Shown: positions 35,916-47,065 of the stretch, one piece after another | Layout of the letters: each line of letters starts with the position of its first letter | Numbering within the stretch: position 1 is the first letter of the stretch | Assembly (NCBI GenBank): GCA_023055425.1 | Contig: JALGPY010000006.1 | Location: 74,894,435-74,958,434, forward strand | Direction of reading: 5' to 3' | DNA from: Linanthus parryae | Lineage: Eukaryota > Streptophyta > Magnoliopsida > Ericales > Polemoniaceae | Length of the DNA stretch: 64,000 bases | The notes under the pieces: generated by a model | What the model was told of the DNA's origin: nothing | Database searches by the model: none | Seen by the model: only the letters and a program-made list of their open reading frames with translations | Program-made: the position numbers and the translations under genes

Positions 35916-37283
35916 TATTGGTATAGATTCCCTAGAGGCAATCTGTCTTAGTGTAAACGTTGTTTCGCTAGAATATTCATTTTATTTTATATAGAGATAT
36001 TAATATAATGAAGTCCTTATATTACAATTTTTGTTTATCTTTAACTATCCCTAATGGAGTATATTAATTGGTAGGATGATCACTATGCACGGAGGCTAGT
36101 ATGTGGGTAGATTGATATGGAGATATCAACTCTAACACATGGGTGTGCATTAGGAGTCATGGCATACTGGATTGACCCACCACGAGAAGGCTACATGGGA
36201 GTTATGTGAATGTCACAAGTGCTTCTCATAGTGACAATGGTGTTAGAGTCCTTTGACTTGAAGCCACTTGATACTCTAGTTGTCGATAATCATGTTTTGA
36301 TATCATCAAACGTTACACCGTAAATGGGTAATTATAAAGATGATGATCAGCTATGATAGGAAGCAAGCTGAGAGATGGTAGTGATGTAGAGAGTATTTGT
36401 CCCTCCCAAATAACGGGAGCATGTATCCAAAGCCACTCGATGAGTAGTACTTATTAAATGTCTGGTAAGACTCGGATAAATCAATGTATGATTATCTGTT
36501 CAGATAAGTTTATTCCCAGGATCTAAAAACTATGGATTGGATATACGAGTGTGACATATGTGTCTTGTGTCCAATATCGATATTGTGACAAAGGGACAAT
36601 ACAACACGGTAACATTGGTCACATAGATTTGTCAGATCACTGACTATTTTTTGTAGTTGGGAAGCATTGATGTGTTGCTAAACACCGCGGAATGTTTGTA
36701 ATAGTTAGTGCCAACGTTAATAAGTTGGACTATTTAACAATTAAAAGAATCAAGGATCGAAATGCAACAACGTGCTAATTTAGTTGGACTAAGTTGCAAA
36801 TTGGACTAATCCGAGTATGCGTCGGATTAGTATTGTGGCAGTCTTGTAATTAATAAAGAGTTATTATTTTAAAAAGGTTAGGACAAGCTTATTATTTCAT
36901 TAGATGAAATAATCAGAGGAAGAGAAGGATAAAAGAAGAGAGGGCTGAACCCTATACCCGACGGCACAAGGCTCAGCCGAACCCCCTTCTCATCCTCCTC
37001 CTCCTCCATCGTTGTGTTCGTTGCTTGATTGAATCAAGCTCCTTGGTAATTCCTTCCCTATGCGGCTTGAAAAATCCGTAGAGAAGTTTCTAGTTCTCAA
37101 TCCTCATGTGTGGATACCGGTAGAGGCGTGGACGCTATTCTGCGCAAAGTGATCAGTCAAATTAAGAAGATAACCTTACTTGCTTTATCACGTTATGAAT
37201 GCTTCACCTGCGATTCATGGAGGGTTTTGAGCATAATGTTTTTTTTTGTATTTCAGCTGTGTAACCTGCATTAAAACGCTACA
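35916..37283 (+). repeat. B1 3' LTR
   Basis: It begins TATTGGTATAGATTCCC, a mutated form of the family start, and ends CGCTACA. About 1,368 bp, clearly diverged from the B2 LTRs. The right flank (ATGTGAACC) is LTR sequence of O. The partner LTR is outside the window. Confidence 0.82.
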
Positions 37284-37467
37284 ATGTGAACCATAGTGTT
37301 CCTCCTAGAGATTCACAATAAACTAATGGGAGCGCAAGAATTGTGAGAGAAATCAACTACAACGATCGTCATCGGCTGCAATTCTTCAGGAAAAGGGGTA
37401 AACGCTAGAATCTTCTGCTTTAATTATGGGTTTAGATCAATATTTGGTAGATATGTATTTTCCTTCA
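37284..37467 (+). repeat. O 5' LTR, 3' tail
   Basis: It aligns with 62215-62401 and ends TTTTCCTTCA. The rest of this LTR is on the far side of B1. A donor-like GGGGTAAACG occurs inside it. Confidence 0.72.
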
Positions 37468-39029
37468 TTGTTATCAAAACCCTAGGCTTGCTCTTCGTGC
37501 CTTGTAACCCGAACCCAAATCAGACCTGTAAAATTTGAGTTTTCAGTTTTCATTTTGAGTAGGCGAATCTTGTACCATTGCATCGATAATTTCATGAGGA
37601 TTCCAAATATAAAGTTCTAATTTTTTAGAAAAACATATTGAAAGATATAAACGTTTTATTTTTTGGAACTGTATTAATCTGGACTGTTTAGATCTATTAA
37701 TTAAGTCGAGTTTTTAGAAATTTCTTAAACTTGAGAGTTGAGCACATAACTGAGATCAGGACGACGACACAAGTCCAACAATGTAAAGATCATCGGAAAC
37801 AGAGTAAGGGAAGGCGGCGCGTGAGGCTCACACGCCACCGACGACGTCCACAAGCGCAGCCACGTGTCGGACGCGATAAGGGCTGGTGGCGGCTGATGAC
37901 GTGGCATCAGGGCTGACGTAGTAAATGACACGTCACCAAGTGGAATACATGGCATGCTACAAGCCTTGTGTCACTAACTAGACTTCCACGTGGCGTCCGA
38001 GTCAGCACATGCTGGCGTGGCAACCCGAACCGTGGACGCACCCACGCGCGGTAACGCATGTAGGCGCGTGCATCCCCCTCCAGCCACCATTTTTCGTCCA
38101 TTTATTCTAAGTACTCCAAATTGAAGTTCATATTTTATGGTAATTTTTTAATTATTTTGGAAAAAACAGAAAATTTTGATTATTTTTAGATTTATTAATT
38201 AGTGTTTAGCACACTTTCCGAGGCAATTATGCGAACTTAACTGTTTTCATCCCAATTTTTTTCAAGTACTGCGATTATTTTCCCCCATAGTCTACCACAG
38301 GTGGTGAGACCATAGGAGGTTTGTAGTATGGTTTGATTATTTAGAGTAATTAGATTATTGCTTATTAATTTCCAGTAATTACCGTTTAATTCTGGAAATA
38401 TCCAGAAAAATTTCAGAATGTTTTTTATTCTGTTTTACATATTATTTTGGGTTGAATTGATGTGTTCGGTGCATGGATGTGGCATAGATGTGGTTGTTTA
38501 ATTTATGGTTTGGTTTTAGTTTTGGTTTTATTATGTAATCAAAATACGGTCTGCATGTCGTTCTTCTCTATACTCTATTGTCTTCTCTTCTCAACCACTA
38601 GCCTCTTGAGAGGTTAGTCTTATTAGAAACAAGATAGTTGGTTAAGAGTGATGATAGAAGCTTCAAAGAGATGACCAAACCAAGAAATATGGCGCAGGAT
38701 GCATGGAGAAAAGAAGTGAATTCAAAGACTCATATCATAATAATAATGAGCACTCGGCTATAGCAAATTTAATAGCGTCTAAGAGACATGCCATTTATGA
38801 TCAGAGAGTTAAAGGCTACCAAGTACAAGTCATCCGATTGGCAACAAATGTAGTTGTTGCAATCTCTGTCACGTTCATGGGATGCCATGAAGACGGATAT
38901 GACACACTTTATGAGTGTCGAAATATTTTGATCAGATCAAACATCGCTTGGTTTTATGATCTAATCAAATTTCTAAGAATACTAGTCCAACATACTTTTG
39001 AAGTCTAAGCGAATAGAGATTGCTAAGGC
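37468..39029 (+). other. O primer binding site remnant and leader
   Basis: TTGTTATCAAAACC at 37468-37481 matches the iMet-type primer site at 11 of 14 bases. A GC-rich block (37800-38090) and a later stretch (38460-38700) resembling the A2 leader, with ATGGTTTGGTTTTAG and CTCAACCAC, support a leader. The ORFs at 37725-38101 and 38703-39008 show no known domain. Nothing else is seen. Confidence 0.55.
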
Positions 39030-40910
39030 AGTTAATGAAGTATCATCGGTAGATGCAGTTCCTAGCCCGGTGTTGAGACCATGAGGCAAATGGAAGAGAA
39101 AGGATAAGGAAGTCTTGGGGAAATAGCAATCTAAGACCAATAGCCCAAGCCTGGCAAACAAAAAGGGGGCAAGAGTTTTCCTAGGATTAGAGATAAGGAC
39201 ACAGTTGGCGCTAGTCTATGTTCTAGCGTTTCTTTCATATCCAAAGGCTTATATTTGTGGCGCCAGCCGCCAAATTTTTTTTTGTCACAAATTTAGCTTT
39301 TGATCTGGTTATATCATGTTTGGTTTTTGCGTTCTTAAATTCTAGCATGATTATCGCCTCAGAATCCTTGGATATCACCTCTAGAGTAGTGACTAAGATT
39401 CTTATGGATGGCGCGCTAGATTATGACACATGAGATAGAAAGGATAACCAGGCTAACTAGAGAATGTCTGCTTGGAACGTTGTCCAAGGTACCCTTACGT
39501 GTGTGTGATTCTTGCAATGATAGAAAGGCGAAACACAAACTATGTAGTAAAGCAGTAAGGACTACCGAGTCTTTACATCTAATTCATTTTGTTATTGTGT
39601 TCCATTACTTGTTCGAACTATGACACGATGCTTCTTATTTCATCGTATTTGTACATGACTTTACGCGTCTCAATCATGTGTACTAGATATCACATAACTA
39701 TGAGGCACTAGAGTACTTCAAACAGGCATTGCATGAGGTAGAGAACCATCTGGACAAGAGAATATCTCTTTGGAAAGAACGAGACTGCGAGTATCTATCC
39801 GAGCAAGAGCTATGTGATGAAAATGAATAGTAAGGCAGTTGGCCGTTCCCCACTCTTCACAGCAGGGTGCTGTAGCGGATAGGCAGATTATAATACTATT
39901 AGAGATGGCTTAATGTATGATAGCCCGTGCAAATATCATGTCCCTATTTTGAGGAGACGTTTTGCTAACGACTGTCAATGTACTCAACCAAGTACCCACC
40001 GAGGCTGTAGCCACTACGCCCTTCAAGATATGGACCAAAAGGCAACCTGAATTAGGTCACTTAGGCCATGGGGATTGGCAACATTACATGATAACCAATT
40101 TCCATAAGGATTGGAAGTTGGAACCTAGATAGAAGAATTACATCTTCATCCGCCATTTATAGCGTTTTAGCGGCTGCGTATTCGAAACGCAACAACCGAC
40201 AAGTAGTGTAACGTAGATGCATTCCAGAGACATTGGATTCCTCATATGAGATGTCCAAATGTTCATGGAAAGGTTCGTGGAGATGACAATCCCTACGAAA
40301 TGGAGGAACCTCTGGAAGACACCCGTTCCTTAGTCGATTATGAGGAAATATTTCCTCAAGGATCCTTTGGATAGTTGGAGTGACTGGCCAAGCAAAGTGC
40401 CCATCCATAGGGATGACAGCACTGACGATCCTCCTATGCAAATAAATTTCTCGTAGGAGCATACCCCAACGATTATACGAGATCAAAGGGGAGACACTAA
40501 GGGTCACCTTGCATGACGATATGATAGCATATAAGCCTTATCATGCCCTGATTGCGAAGAATGAAAAGTAGCTTTACATATAAAGAGCTGGAGTCTATAA
40601 GGGTCTAACAAAGTCTGAGGCTAGGTTGACTTTTCGGCTGGATGCAAGACTATAGGAAATCAATGGATTTTTAGAGTCAATAAAAGACGCAAACGGAAGC
40701 GTAGAAAGGCATAAGACTTTCGTAGAAGCGAAAAAGGATACATTCAGTAAATGAGTATGGAAACCGACGAGAAATTCTCCCAATAGTCAGGTAGTGAGAA
40801 TTGCGTCAATTGAACGAGGTATTCTCCCAATTTGGGTAGCGAGAATTGTGTTGGTTCAAGGGGTACCTCCCCAATGGATTGGGTAGTGAGGATTATGTTG
40901 ATTTGCTTAA
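39030..40910 (+). pseudogene. O pol remnant: pre-integrase, integrase, RT start
   Basis: Frequent stops and frameshifts occur, but the copia order is readable. A Lys-rich gag end lies near 39030-39190. A pre-integrase block at about 39420-39590 reads GTLSKVPLRVCDSC and SKAVRTTESLHLIH. Integrase pieces follow (ALEYFKQALHEVENHLDKRI, EYLSEQE, then TPFKIWTKRQPELGHL near 40010-40055). The start of RT (GNQWIF-like, 40650-40700) and a FSPIVR-like piece (40775) come last. Most of gag and protease is missing. The region 40775-40910 has three degenerate copies of about 45 bp built from the FSPIV segment. Confidence 0.65.
40775..40910 (+). repeat. Three degenerate ~45-bp tandem copies in O RT
   Basis: Units begin near 40775, 40822 and 40865. 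Each has a TTCTCCCAAT-like start followed by GGGTAGTGAGAATT-like sequence. They appear to be a local triplication of a decayed RT segment. Confidence 0.5.
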
Positions 40911-42292
40911 TATCCATTGTTATGGATACCTTTATGTTCCGGACCGAAATGACCTGATCATCCCGTTCCATAGCCAAATTGGTACGAATCTCCCTCAGTA
41001 CCGTATCGGTTAGAAATCCGGCCAGTTCCGGGTCGATCCGGTCGTTTCAGTCGGATCCGAGCCATTCCGGCAAAATACGTTCGAGGTTATAATAGCCAAT
41101 ATACTGCGTCAAAAAGTGTTGGGTAAGTGAAACCCCTGACCTTAGTTTTCAAGGAGATTACACCTAACCGTCGAGACAATTGTACAACTGTTAACGTCAT
41201 TTCACATTTTTATTATATACTGTATTTAAGCTATTTTTTTTGAAGTAGCTAATTGTATTTATTATTTTAACGTTTTTATTTTTATTCAGCCAACTACTTA
41301 CAATCAATTATTACGTAAAATTTGCACTGTTTAGTTACTTAAATACTTGAAGTTCATATTAAGTACAAATAATTTATTTATTTTATCTATAATTACTCAT
41401 GAATTTTTTACTTACCATAATTCAGTTACTAACTTTATCAATATTTTTTTTCATAAGATATGTTATGTTATTGATGGGATATATGATTAATAAATTAGTC
41501 ACATCCAGATTATATATTCAACTTTAATTAAATTTATAAGATAATTTTATTAATTTATTATAGTACTTGAAATTTCTACTTAAGTGATAACAACTAATGA
41601 ATATAACTATATAGGTGTTTGTGTGTTCTTTTACCGATAAGTTTAGTATCATAAATTCTTTGTTTTGAAAAACTTTCCCCACATTATTCTTAGATCTTAT
41701 AAAATAATATTTTTTATATTATAACAAATTTCTCATAAATTCTTTGTTAGACCTCAAATTACTAGTTTGAAATGTCAAACAACATTGACATATGTTGGAA
41801 AATTTTGTATTTTGATGTTGATATGAAGCATCACTAATGTTTCATATAATAAGTATATTGTATGTATATAATATAGTCAAAAGTACGGTAAATCCAGATT
41901 TCCGTCCGGATCCGGATGTAGACACGCAAAATTTGCGGCCAATTAAATAGTGCCACGTGTTTATTATCGCTTAATTAAATGGTGTGATCAGATAGAACTC
42001 TCCTTCAAATTAATGCCTTTAAGCAATAAATAATAGTGGACTGAACTGTAAATGAGACAAAACTTTATTTACAAGCAAAGGACTGCTTATGGCGACGCCA
42101 CGTCACTACATGACACAGTTACAAATCACCAAGCTCGGCTAATAGTGTTGCGCCACTTGTCAAAATGATGCAGCTATCAAAACTAGCAAGCCTGGCCAAT
42201 AGTGTTGCGCCACTTGTCAAATTGATGCAGAAAATAAATAAATAAATAAATTATATTTATTTTCTACCTTGGCCAACAAGTCGGCCTATGCC

Positions 42293-42300
42293 TATATAAA
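42293..42300 (+). promoter_or_regulatory. TATA box of G 5' LTR promoter
   Basis: TATATAAA followed by GGGG. Transcription would start near 42325, which places the 63-bp array in the transcribed R region. The matching box in the 3' LTR is at 58144-58151. Confidence 0.75.
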
Positions 42301-42407
42301 GGGGGCCATCCCTAGGCATAAAGGACATACAATTACATCAACCAAGGAGAGAGCTCTGAAGATCAAGCTGCTAAAGCCCTGAAGAGTTCATCTATCCACA
42401 AGATCAT

Positions 42408-42721
42408 CAACGATCTTCGAGACCTTCGAAGATTCTACCCACGTTCTTCGCGAGCTTCGAAGATCTTCAACAACGATCTTCGAGACCTTCGAAGATTCTA
42501 CCCACGTTCTTCGCGAGCTTCGAAGATCTTCATCAACGATCTTCGAGACCTTCGAAGATCCTACCCCGTTCTTCGCGAGCTTCAAGGATCTTCATCAACG
42601 ATCTTCGAGACCTTCGAAGATCCTACCTGCGTTCTCCGCGAGCTTCGAAGATCTTCATCAACGATCTTCGAGACCTTCGAAGATCCTACCCGCGTTCTTC
42701 AAGACATTCGAAGATCTTCAA
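42408..42721. repeat. 63-bp tandem array in G 5' LTR (five units)
   Basis: Units start at 42408, 42471, 42534, 42596 and 42659, with periods of 63, 63, 62 and 63. Each contains GATCTTCGA and TCGAAGATC as arms of a short hairpin. Because 63 is a multiple of three, the minus strand shows a false periodic ORF (42388-42585). The array recurs at 58259-58572 in the 3' LTR. Confidence 0.93.
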
Positions 42722-42975
42722 GCAAGTTCTTCGCATTCTTCAAGACCTTCAACGCGTTCTTCGCCGAAATTGAAGAACGCCTACCCGTTTGATCCGAGAT
42801 CAAGCTTCGAAACCCTCGTTCGACGTTCAAGGAGAAGAATCAGGGGATAGTAATTTTTGTTTAGAAAATTGCATAACAGAGATTGTAATCCACTATTTAT
42901 TTCATCAATAAAATATATTTGACACCGAATTTCTCGCTTTTGTTTCCATTAGCATAAATTTGTGTGTACAAATTT

Positions 42976-42994
42976 TGGCACGCCCAGTGGGACC
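42976..42994 (+). promoter_or_regulatory. G primer binding site
   Basis: TGGCACGCCCAGTGGGACC five bases after the 5' LTR is in the expected place and begins TGG, the complement of the tRNA CCA end. The primer tRNA species is not certain. The gag ATG is only 42 bases further on. Confidence 0.75.
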
Positions 42995-43036
42995 TCTCTG
43001 CCCCTCATCTCTTCTCCTCAAGTACAAGTGTTCGTA

Positions 43037-46000
43037 ATGTCTCCTACAAAGAACAACGAACTTCCATCTCTCAAGGCTGGAGACGCCAAGTCTTCAACTT
43101 CAGAAACAAACTCAGGAACCCAAATCACTGGTCCAATAACTCGTAGTATGGCTAAGGCCATAAAGAATCTCACAGCTGCAGGGGGCAGGCAAGATGATTC
43201 ACTAGATGTTGCCTCACAGAAGTCACAGCCACATGTCCCCACCCCTCAGGAGTCTTCTGCTGCCAACAAGTCTTGCGAGGAAAGTTGCGAAAGCGACTCT
43301 AAAGCCGGCACTAAGGGTAGTCAGCATAAACTAACATGTGATCACAATGATGATATTAGCATGCATGTCATGACTACTAGTACGGTTCCCATCGAAGAGC
43401 AAGTTGCAAACCTCACCAAGGGCTTTGATGACTTAAAGAAGATTGTGGAAGAACGTGATGTGCAACTTGCAAAGTTAATAAACAAGCTCGAAAGTCGCGA
43501 AGAAGCAAGTCAAATGTTCGAACACACCCCTAAGACTCCGGAAGAAGTGAGAACAACAAACAGCGGGCAAGAAGCACGACCTAGTGTACAATTGTCAGCC
43601 AATGGTTCCATTCCTCTTGATCAACTACAAGAGATCATCCTAAGCACTATGAATGGGAGGCCGGGAGTACCGTCAACGTCATCTAAGTCCTATGTTAAGC
43701 CTTACACAGAAAGGATCGAGAAGTTAAGCATGCCTGATGGTTACAATCCTCCTAAGTTCCAACAATTCTCAGGCAAAGGAAACCCTAGGCAACATGTTGC
43801 CCACTTTGTCGAGACATGTAACAATGCTGGGACCGATGGAGACCTTCTCGTGAAGCAGTTTGTTAGGACCCTTAAAGATGATGCCTTCGACTGGTATGGT
43901 CAGCTGGAGCCAAGGTCCATTGATAGTTGGGGGCAAATGGAGCAGGAATTTCTCAACCGTTTCTACAGCACACGACGGACTGTCAGCATGGTTGAACTGA
44001 CTAACACTCGCCAATGGAAAGATGAAAAGGCCATTGACTACATCAATCGCTGGAGGAACTTGAGTTTAAACTGCAAGGATCGTCTTTCCGAAGGTTCAGC
44101 AATCGAGATGTGCATCCAAGGCATGCACTGGGGTTTAAGGTATATACTTCAAGGAATCAGGCCAACATCATTCGAGGAACTTGCTACGCATGCCCACGAC
44201 ATGGAGCTTAGCATCGCATCAAACGGGAGCCAAGGACCACCTCCTTTTGACGCGTGGAAGGGAGGACATAGGGAGGACAATCGTAAAGGTGGGAAGTTCA
44301 CCATCAAATCCAACAAAAAGGAGTCCATGGCCGTCACTACGACACCCGTGAAGCTCTCAAGCAAGGCAAAGAATAATAACGCCGACCAAGTTAATTCCAC
44401 CGCAATGAATTTAAGGTCTAGACCAACACTCAAGGAGTTGCAGGCGAAGGTATACCCATTTGCCGATAGCGAAGTTCCTACGATGCTCGAGCAATTGATG
44501 GAGATGAAGATTCTTGAACTTCAAGACTCGAAGCGACCCGAAGAAGCCAACAAGGTGAATGATCCCAATTATTGCAAATTCCATCGCTTGCTTGGTCATC
44601 CTACGACAAAGTGCTTCGTTCTCAAGGAAAGGATCATGCAACTTGCAAGAGAAGGGAAGATTGTCTTGGAAGAAGAAGTTGATGCAGCAACAACACATAT
44701 GACCTCCATATCCCTTGAACCCGAGTCGAATGTGTCAGGATCTCAAGAGATAACTTGCGACACTACAACCTTTGAAGACGATGAAGAAGAAGTAGATACA
44801 CCCTCTTCACCCGAACACTGCGACAAGACAACTTTCCAAGGCTGCGGCGATGCTGCCCTAGTATTTACCGACGAAGACTTACTACTGGTTCGCAAGAACC
44901 ATAACCGACCTTTGTTTATCAGCGGTTATACTCGCGAGCAGAAGGTTAATAGGATCTTTGTAGATGGAGGATCAGCCGTGAACCTCATGCCACTCGCAAC
45001 ATTGAAGGAGTTGGGGATAACCACTGAAGAACTATCACCTAGTCGTATACTTATCCAGGGGTTCAACCAAGGAGGGCAAAGAGCAATGGGGGCAATATCT
45101 CTAGATCTCGTCACTGGCAATATGGTTTCAAGAGTTTATTTCAGCGTCATCGAAGCAAAGACCTCCTACAAAATTCTTCTCGGACGGCCATGGATCCACG
45201 AGAATGGCGTCGTACCGTCAACACTTCACCAATGCTTAAAATATTGTAGGAATGGTGTAGTGGAGAAAATTGTAGCTGATGAAAATCCTTTCACTGAAGC
45301 TGAGTCCTATTTCGCCGATGCAAAGTTTTACTCTGCGCAAATTATCCTTCGGGAAATTGAACCTGTGAAAACTTATAGACTCACTCCTCATAAGGAAAGT
45401 GGTTCGTCAAAGGATGTCAAGAAGCGCGAGGAAGAAAAAGAAGTTGAAGTAGCCGCAAAGAATAGTGAGACAATGTTGGCTGAAGCAAAGGAGACCACGA
45501 AAGCTATCCCCGTCTTGCGCTATAAGGCACGAAAGAGCAGAGACCCGACACTAAAGGATTTAAACTTGCCTCTTACTAGCATGGAAAAGGTTAAAGTTGA
45601 ATCCACCATCGAAGGTTTTGTTCGACCAAAAGAAGGCCCAAAGGAGGAACATGGAGAATGGCCATCAAAAAGGACCATAGAAGGTTTTGATCCAAATGCC
45701 TACAAGCTTATGGCAAAAGCTGGATATAAGCCACATGAAGTCCCTTCCGCAGGAACACTTCCTACGGAGGCTTATGATCCAACTTTGACAACAAAGAATT
45801 TGAATCCGAAAGGACGTGCGATGCCCGTACGTCGCATAGGTTTGGGATACACTCCACCATCTCCCGCAAAAATCTTCATCAAGAAGGCGACTACTTACTA
45901 CATCACTGAAAAAAGTGAGCATCCCGCTACTAAAAGAAGTACATCTGTCTTTGATCGCCTTGGAAAAGATGATGCACGACCATCAGTGTTCGATCGACTG

Positions 46001-47065
46001 GGGGATCCGAAAGTATCAAGCATCCAAGAACCTTCGCGAAAGCCTGTTCATGAAAGGTTGGGCGTACAAAGAAGTGTTCGAATGAAGGCTTGCCAGAAAG
46101 ATAAGCATAACTCTTCCGCACCGGCTGATGTCAAAGATATAAAGAGCACGATCCCATCTCGGATGAAAAGGCGCACAATGATTTTCGTTGATGTTTCTAT
46201 GGGATTAAAAGTCAAACAACAAACTATCATCGACACTGGGACCCCAACAAAGCTAAAGGAATTCTCTTTTGACGAAGAAAGTGTTGGTTCATCACTTCAC
46301 ATCACGGTTGTGGAAGATAAGATACAAGTGGAAGAAGATGCCGAAGAAGCTCCTCCAGAACTTGAGGAAGGCGTAAACTCCACGGTGGATGAGCTGAAAG
46401 AAGTCAACTTGGGGACGACGGAAGATCCACGACCAACCTATGTAAGCGCCCTACTCACTCCGGAAGAAGAGAAATTGTATGTTAGTCTCTTAAAGGAGTA
46501 CAAGGACGTCTTTGCTTGGAGCTATAAAGAAATGCCTGGACTAGACCCGAAGGTGGCCGTACATGAATTAGCAGTCAAGCATGGCGCTAGACCTGTTAAA
46601 CAAGCTCAAAGGCGCTTTCGACCGGAGCTCATCCCTAAAGTAGAAGAAGAGGTGAACAAGTTGATCGAAGCAGGATTCGTTCGAGAAGTCAAGTACCCGA
46701 CATGGATATCAAGCATAGTCCCCGTCAAAAAGAAGAATGGGCAAACAAGGGTTTGTGTCGACTTCCGAGATCTCAATGGCTCATGTCCCAAAGACGACTT
46801 TCCACTGCCCATAACCGAACTCATGGTGGATGCAACCACATGCCACGAGGCGTTATCATTTATGGACGGATCTTCGGGATACAATCAAATTCGCATGGCC
46901 CCAAAGGATGAGGAATTGACGGCGTTTCGCATACCCAAAGGGATTTACTGTTATAAGGTGATGCCATTTGGTCTAAAGAATGCTGGAGCGACGTATCAAA
47001 GAGCCATGCAGAAGATTTCGATGACATGCTCCACAAAAACGTTGAGTGCTACGTTGATGACCTAG
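43037..47065 (+). pseudogene. gag-pol: G gag-pol part 1: gag, protease, N-terminal RT (frame broken near 47017)
   Basis: The frame starts at ATG 43037 (MSPTKNNELPSLK). An earlier in-frame TTG lies in the LTR and is not used. Domains: coiled-coil-prone N-terminus; Retrotrans_gag-type capsid (about residues 245-400, with DDAFDWYGQLE and WGQMEQEFLNRFY); a zinc-knuckle variant with spacing C-x2-H-x4-H-x4-C at about 513-526 (CKFHRLLGHPTTKC); aspartic protease with VDGGSAVNLMP, where Asp643 is followed by Gly-Gly instead of Thr/Ser-Gly, and ILLGRPWIHENGVVP; a long charged linker; then RT with RVCVDFRDLNGSCPKDDFPLP and MPFGLKNAGATYQR. The T run at 47016-47018 is one base short, so the frame leaves the RT reading just before its active site and stops at 47065. 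Confidence 0.92.

Larger units (their letters stand above)
13807..37283 (+). mobile_element. B1: old Angela-like copia element, split by three insertions
   Basis: The visible pieces are leader and gag (13807-15064), pre-integrase, integrase and early RT (16485-18058), late RT and RNase H (34919-35915), and the 3' LTR (35916-37283). The joins are exact: removing S1 and B2 with one copy of each duplication restores collinearity with A2 (for example LVLY at 18058 continues as VYDILLI-type sequence at 34924). The 5' LTR and start lie left of the window because the SIRE-like element is inserted in the leader. Many stops, frameshifts and a gag deletion show it is long dead. It is inserted in the 5' LTR of O. 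Confidence 0.88.
41917..42970 (+). repeat. G 5' LTR
   Basis: 1,054 bp, TG...CA. It contains a TATATAAA box (42293-42300), a five-unit 63-bp tandem array (42408-42721) and an AATAAA signal (42907-42912). Differences from the 3' LTR were seen near 42469, 42706, 42787, 42808 and 42884. Confidence 0.96.

Noticed and set aside
37725..38101. GC-rich block with CpG-rich words and ORFs, considered as a host gene promoter or first exon
   Set aside because: Its position and neighbours match the leader of element O, and the A2 leader has a similar GC-rich block.
42388..42585. Periodic 65-codon ORF (and copy at 58239-58436)
   Set aside because: It is the reading of the 63-bp tandem array on the other strand; 63 is 21 codons, so the frame stays open by chance.
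42408..42721. Regularly spaced array considered as CRISPR
   Set aside because: Units are contiguous 63-bp repeats with no unique spacers, in a plant retrotransposon LTR.
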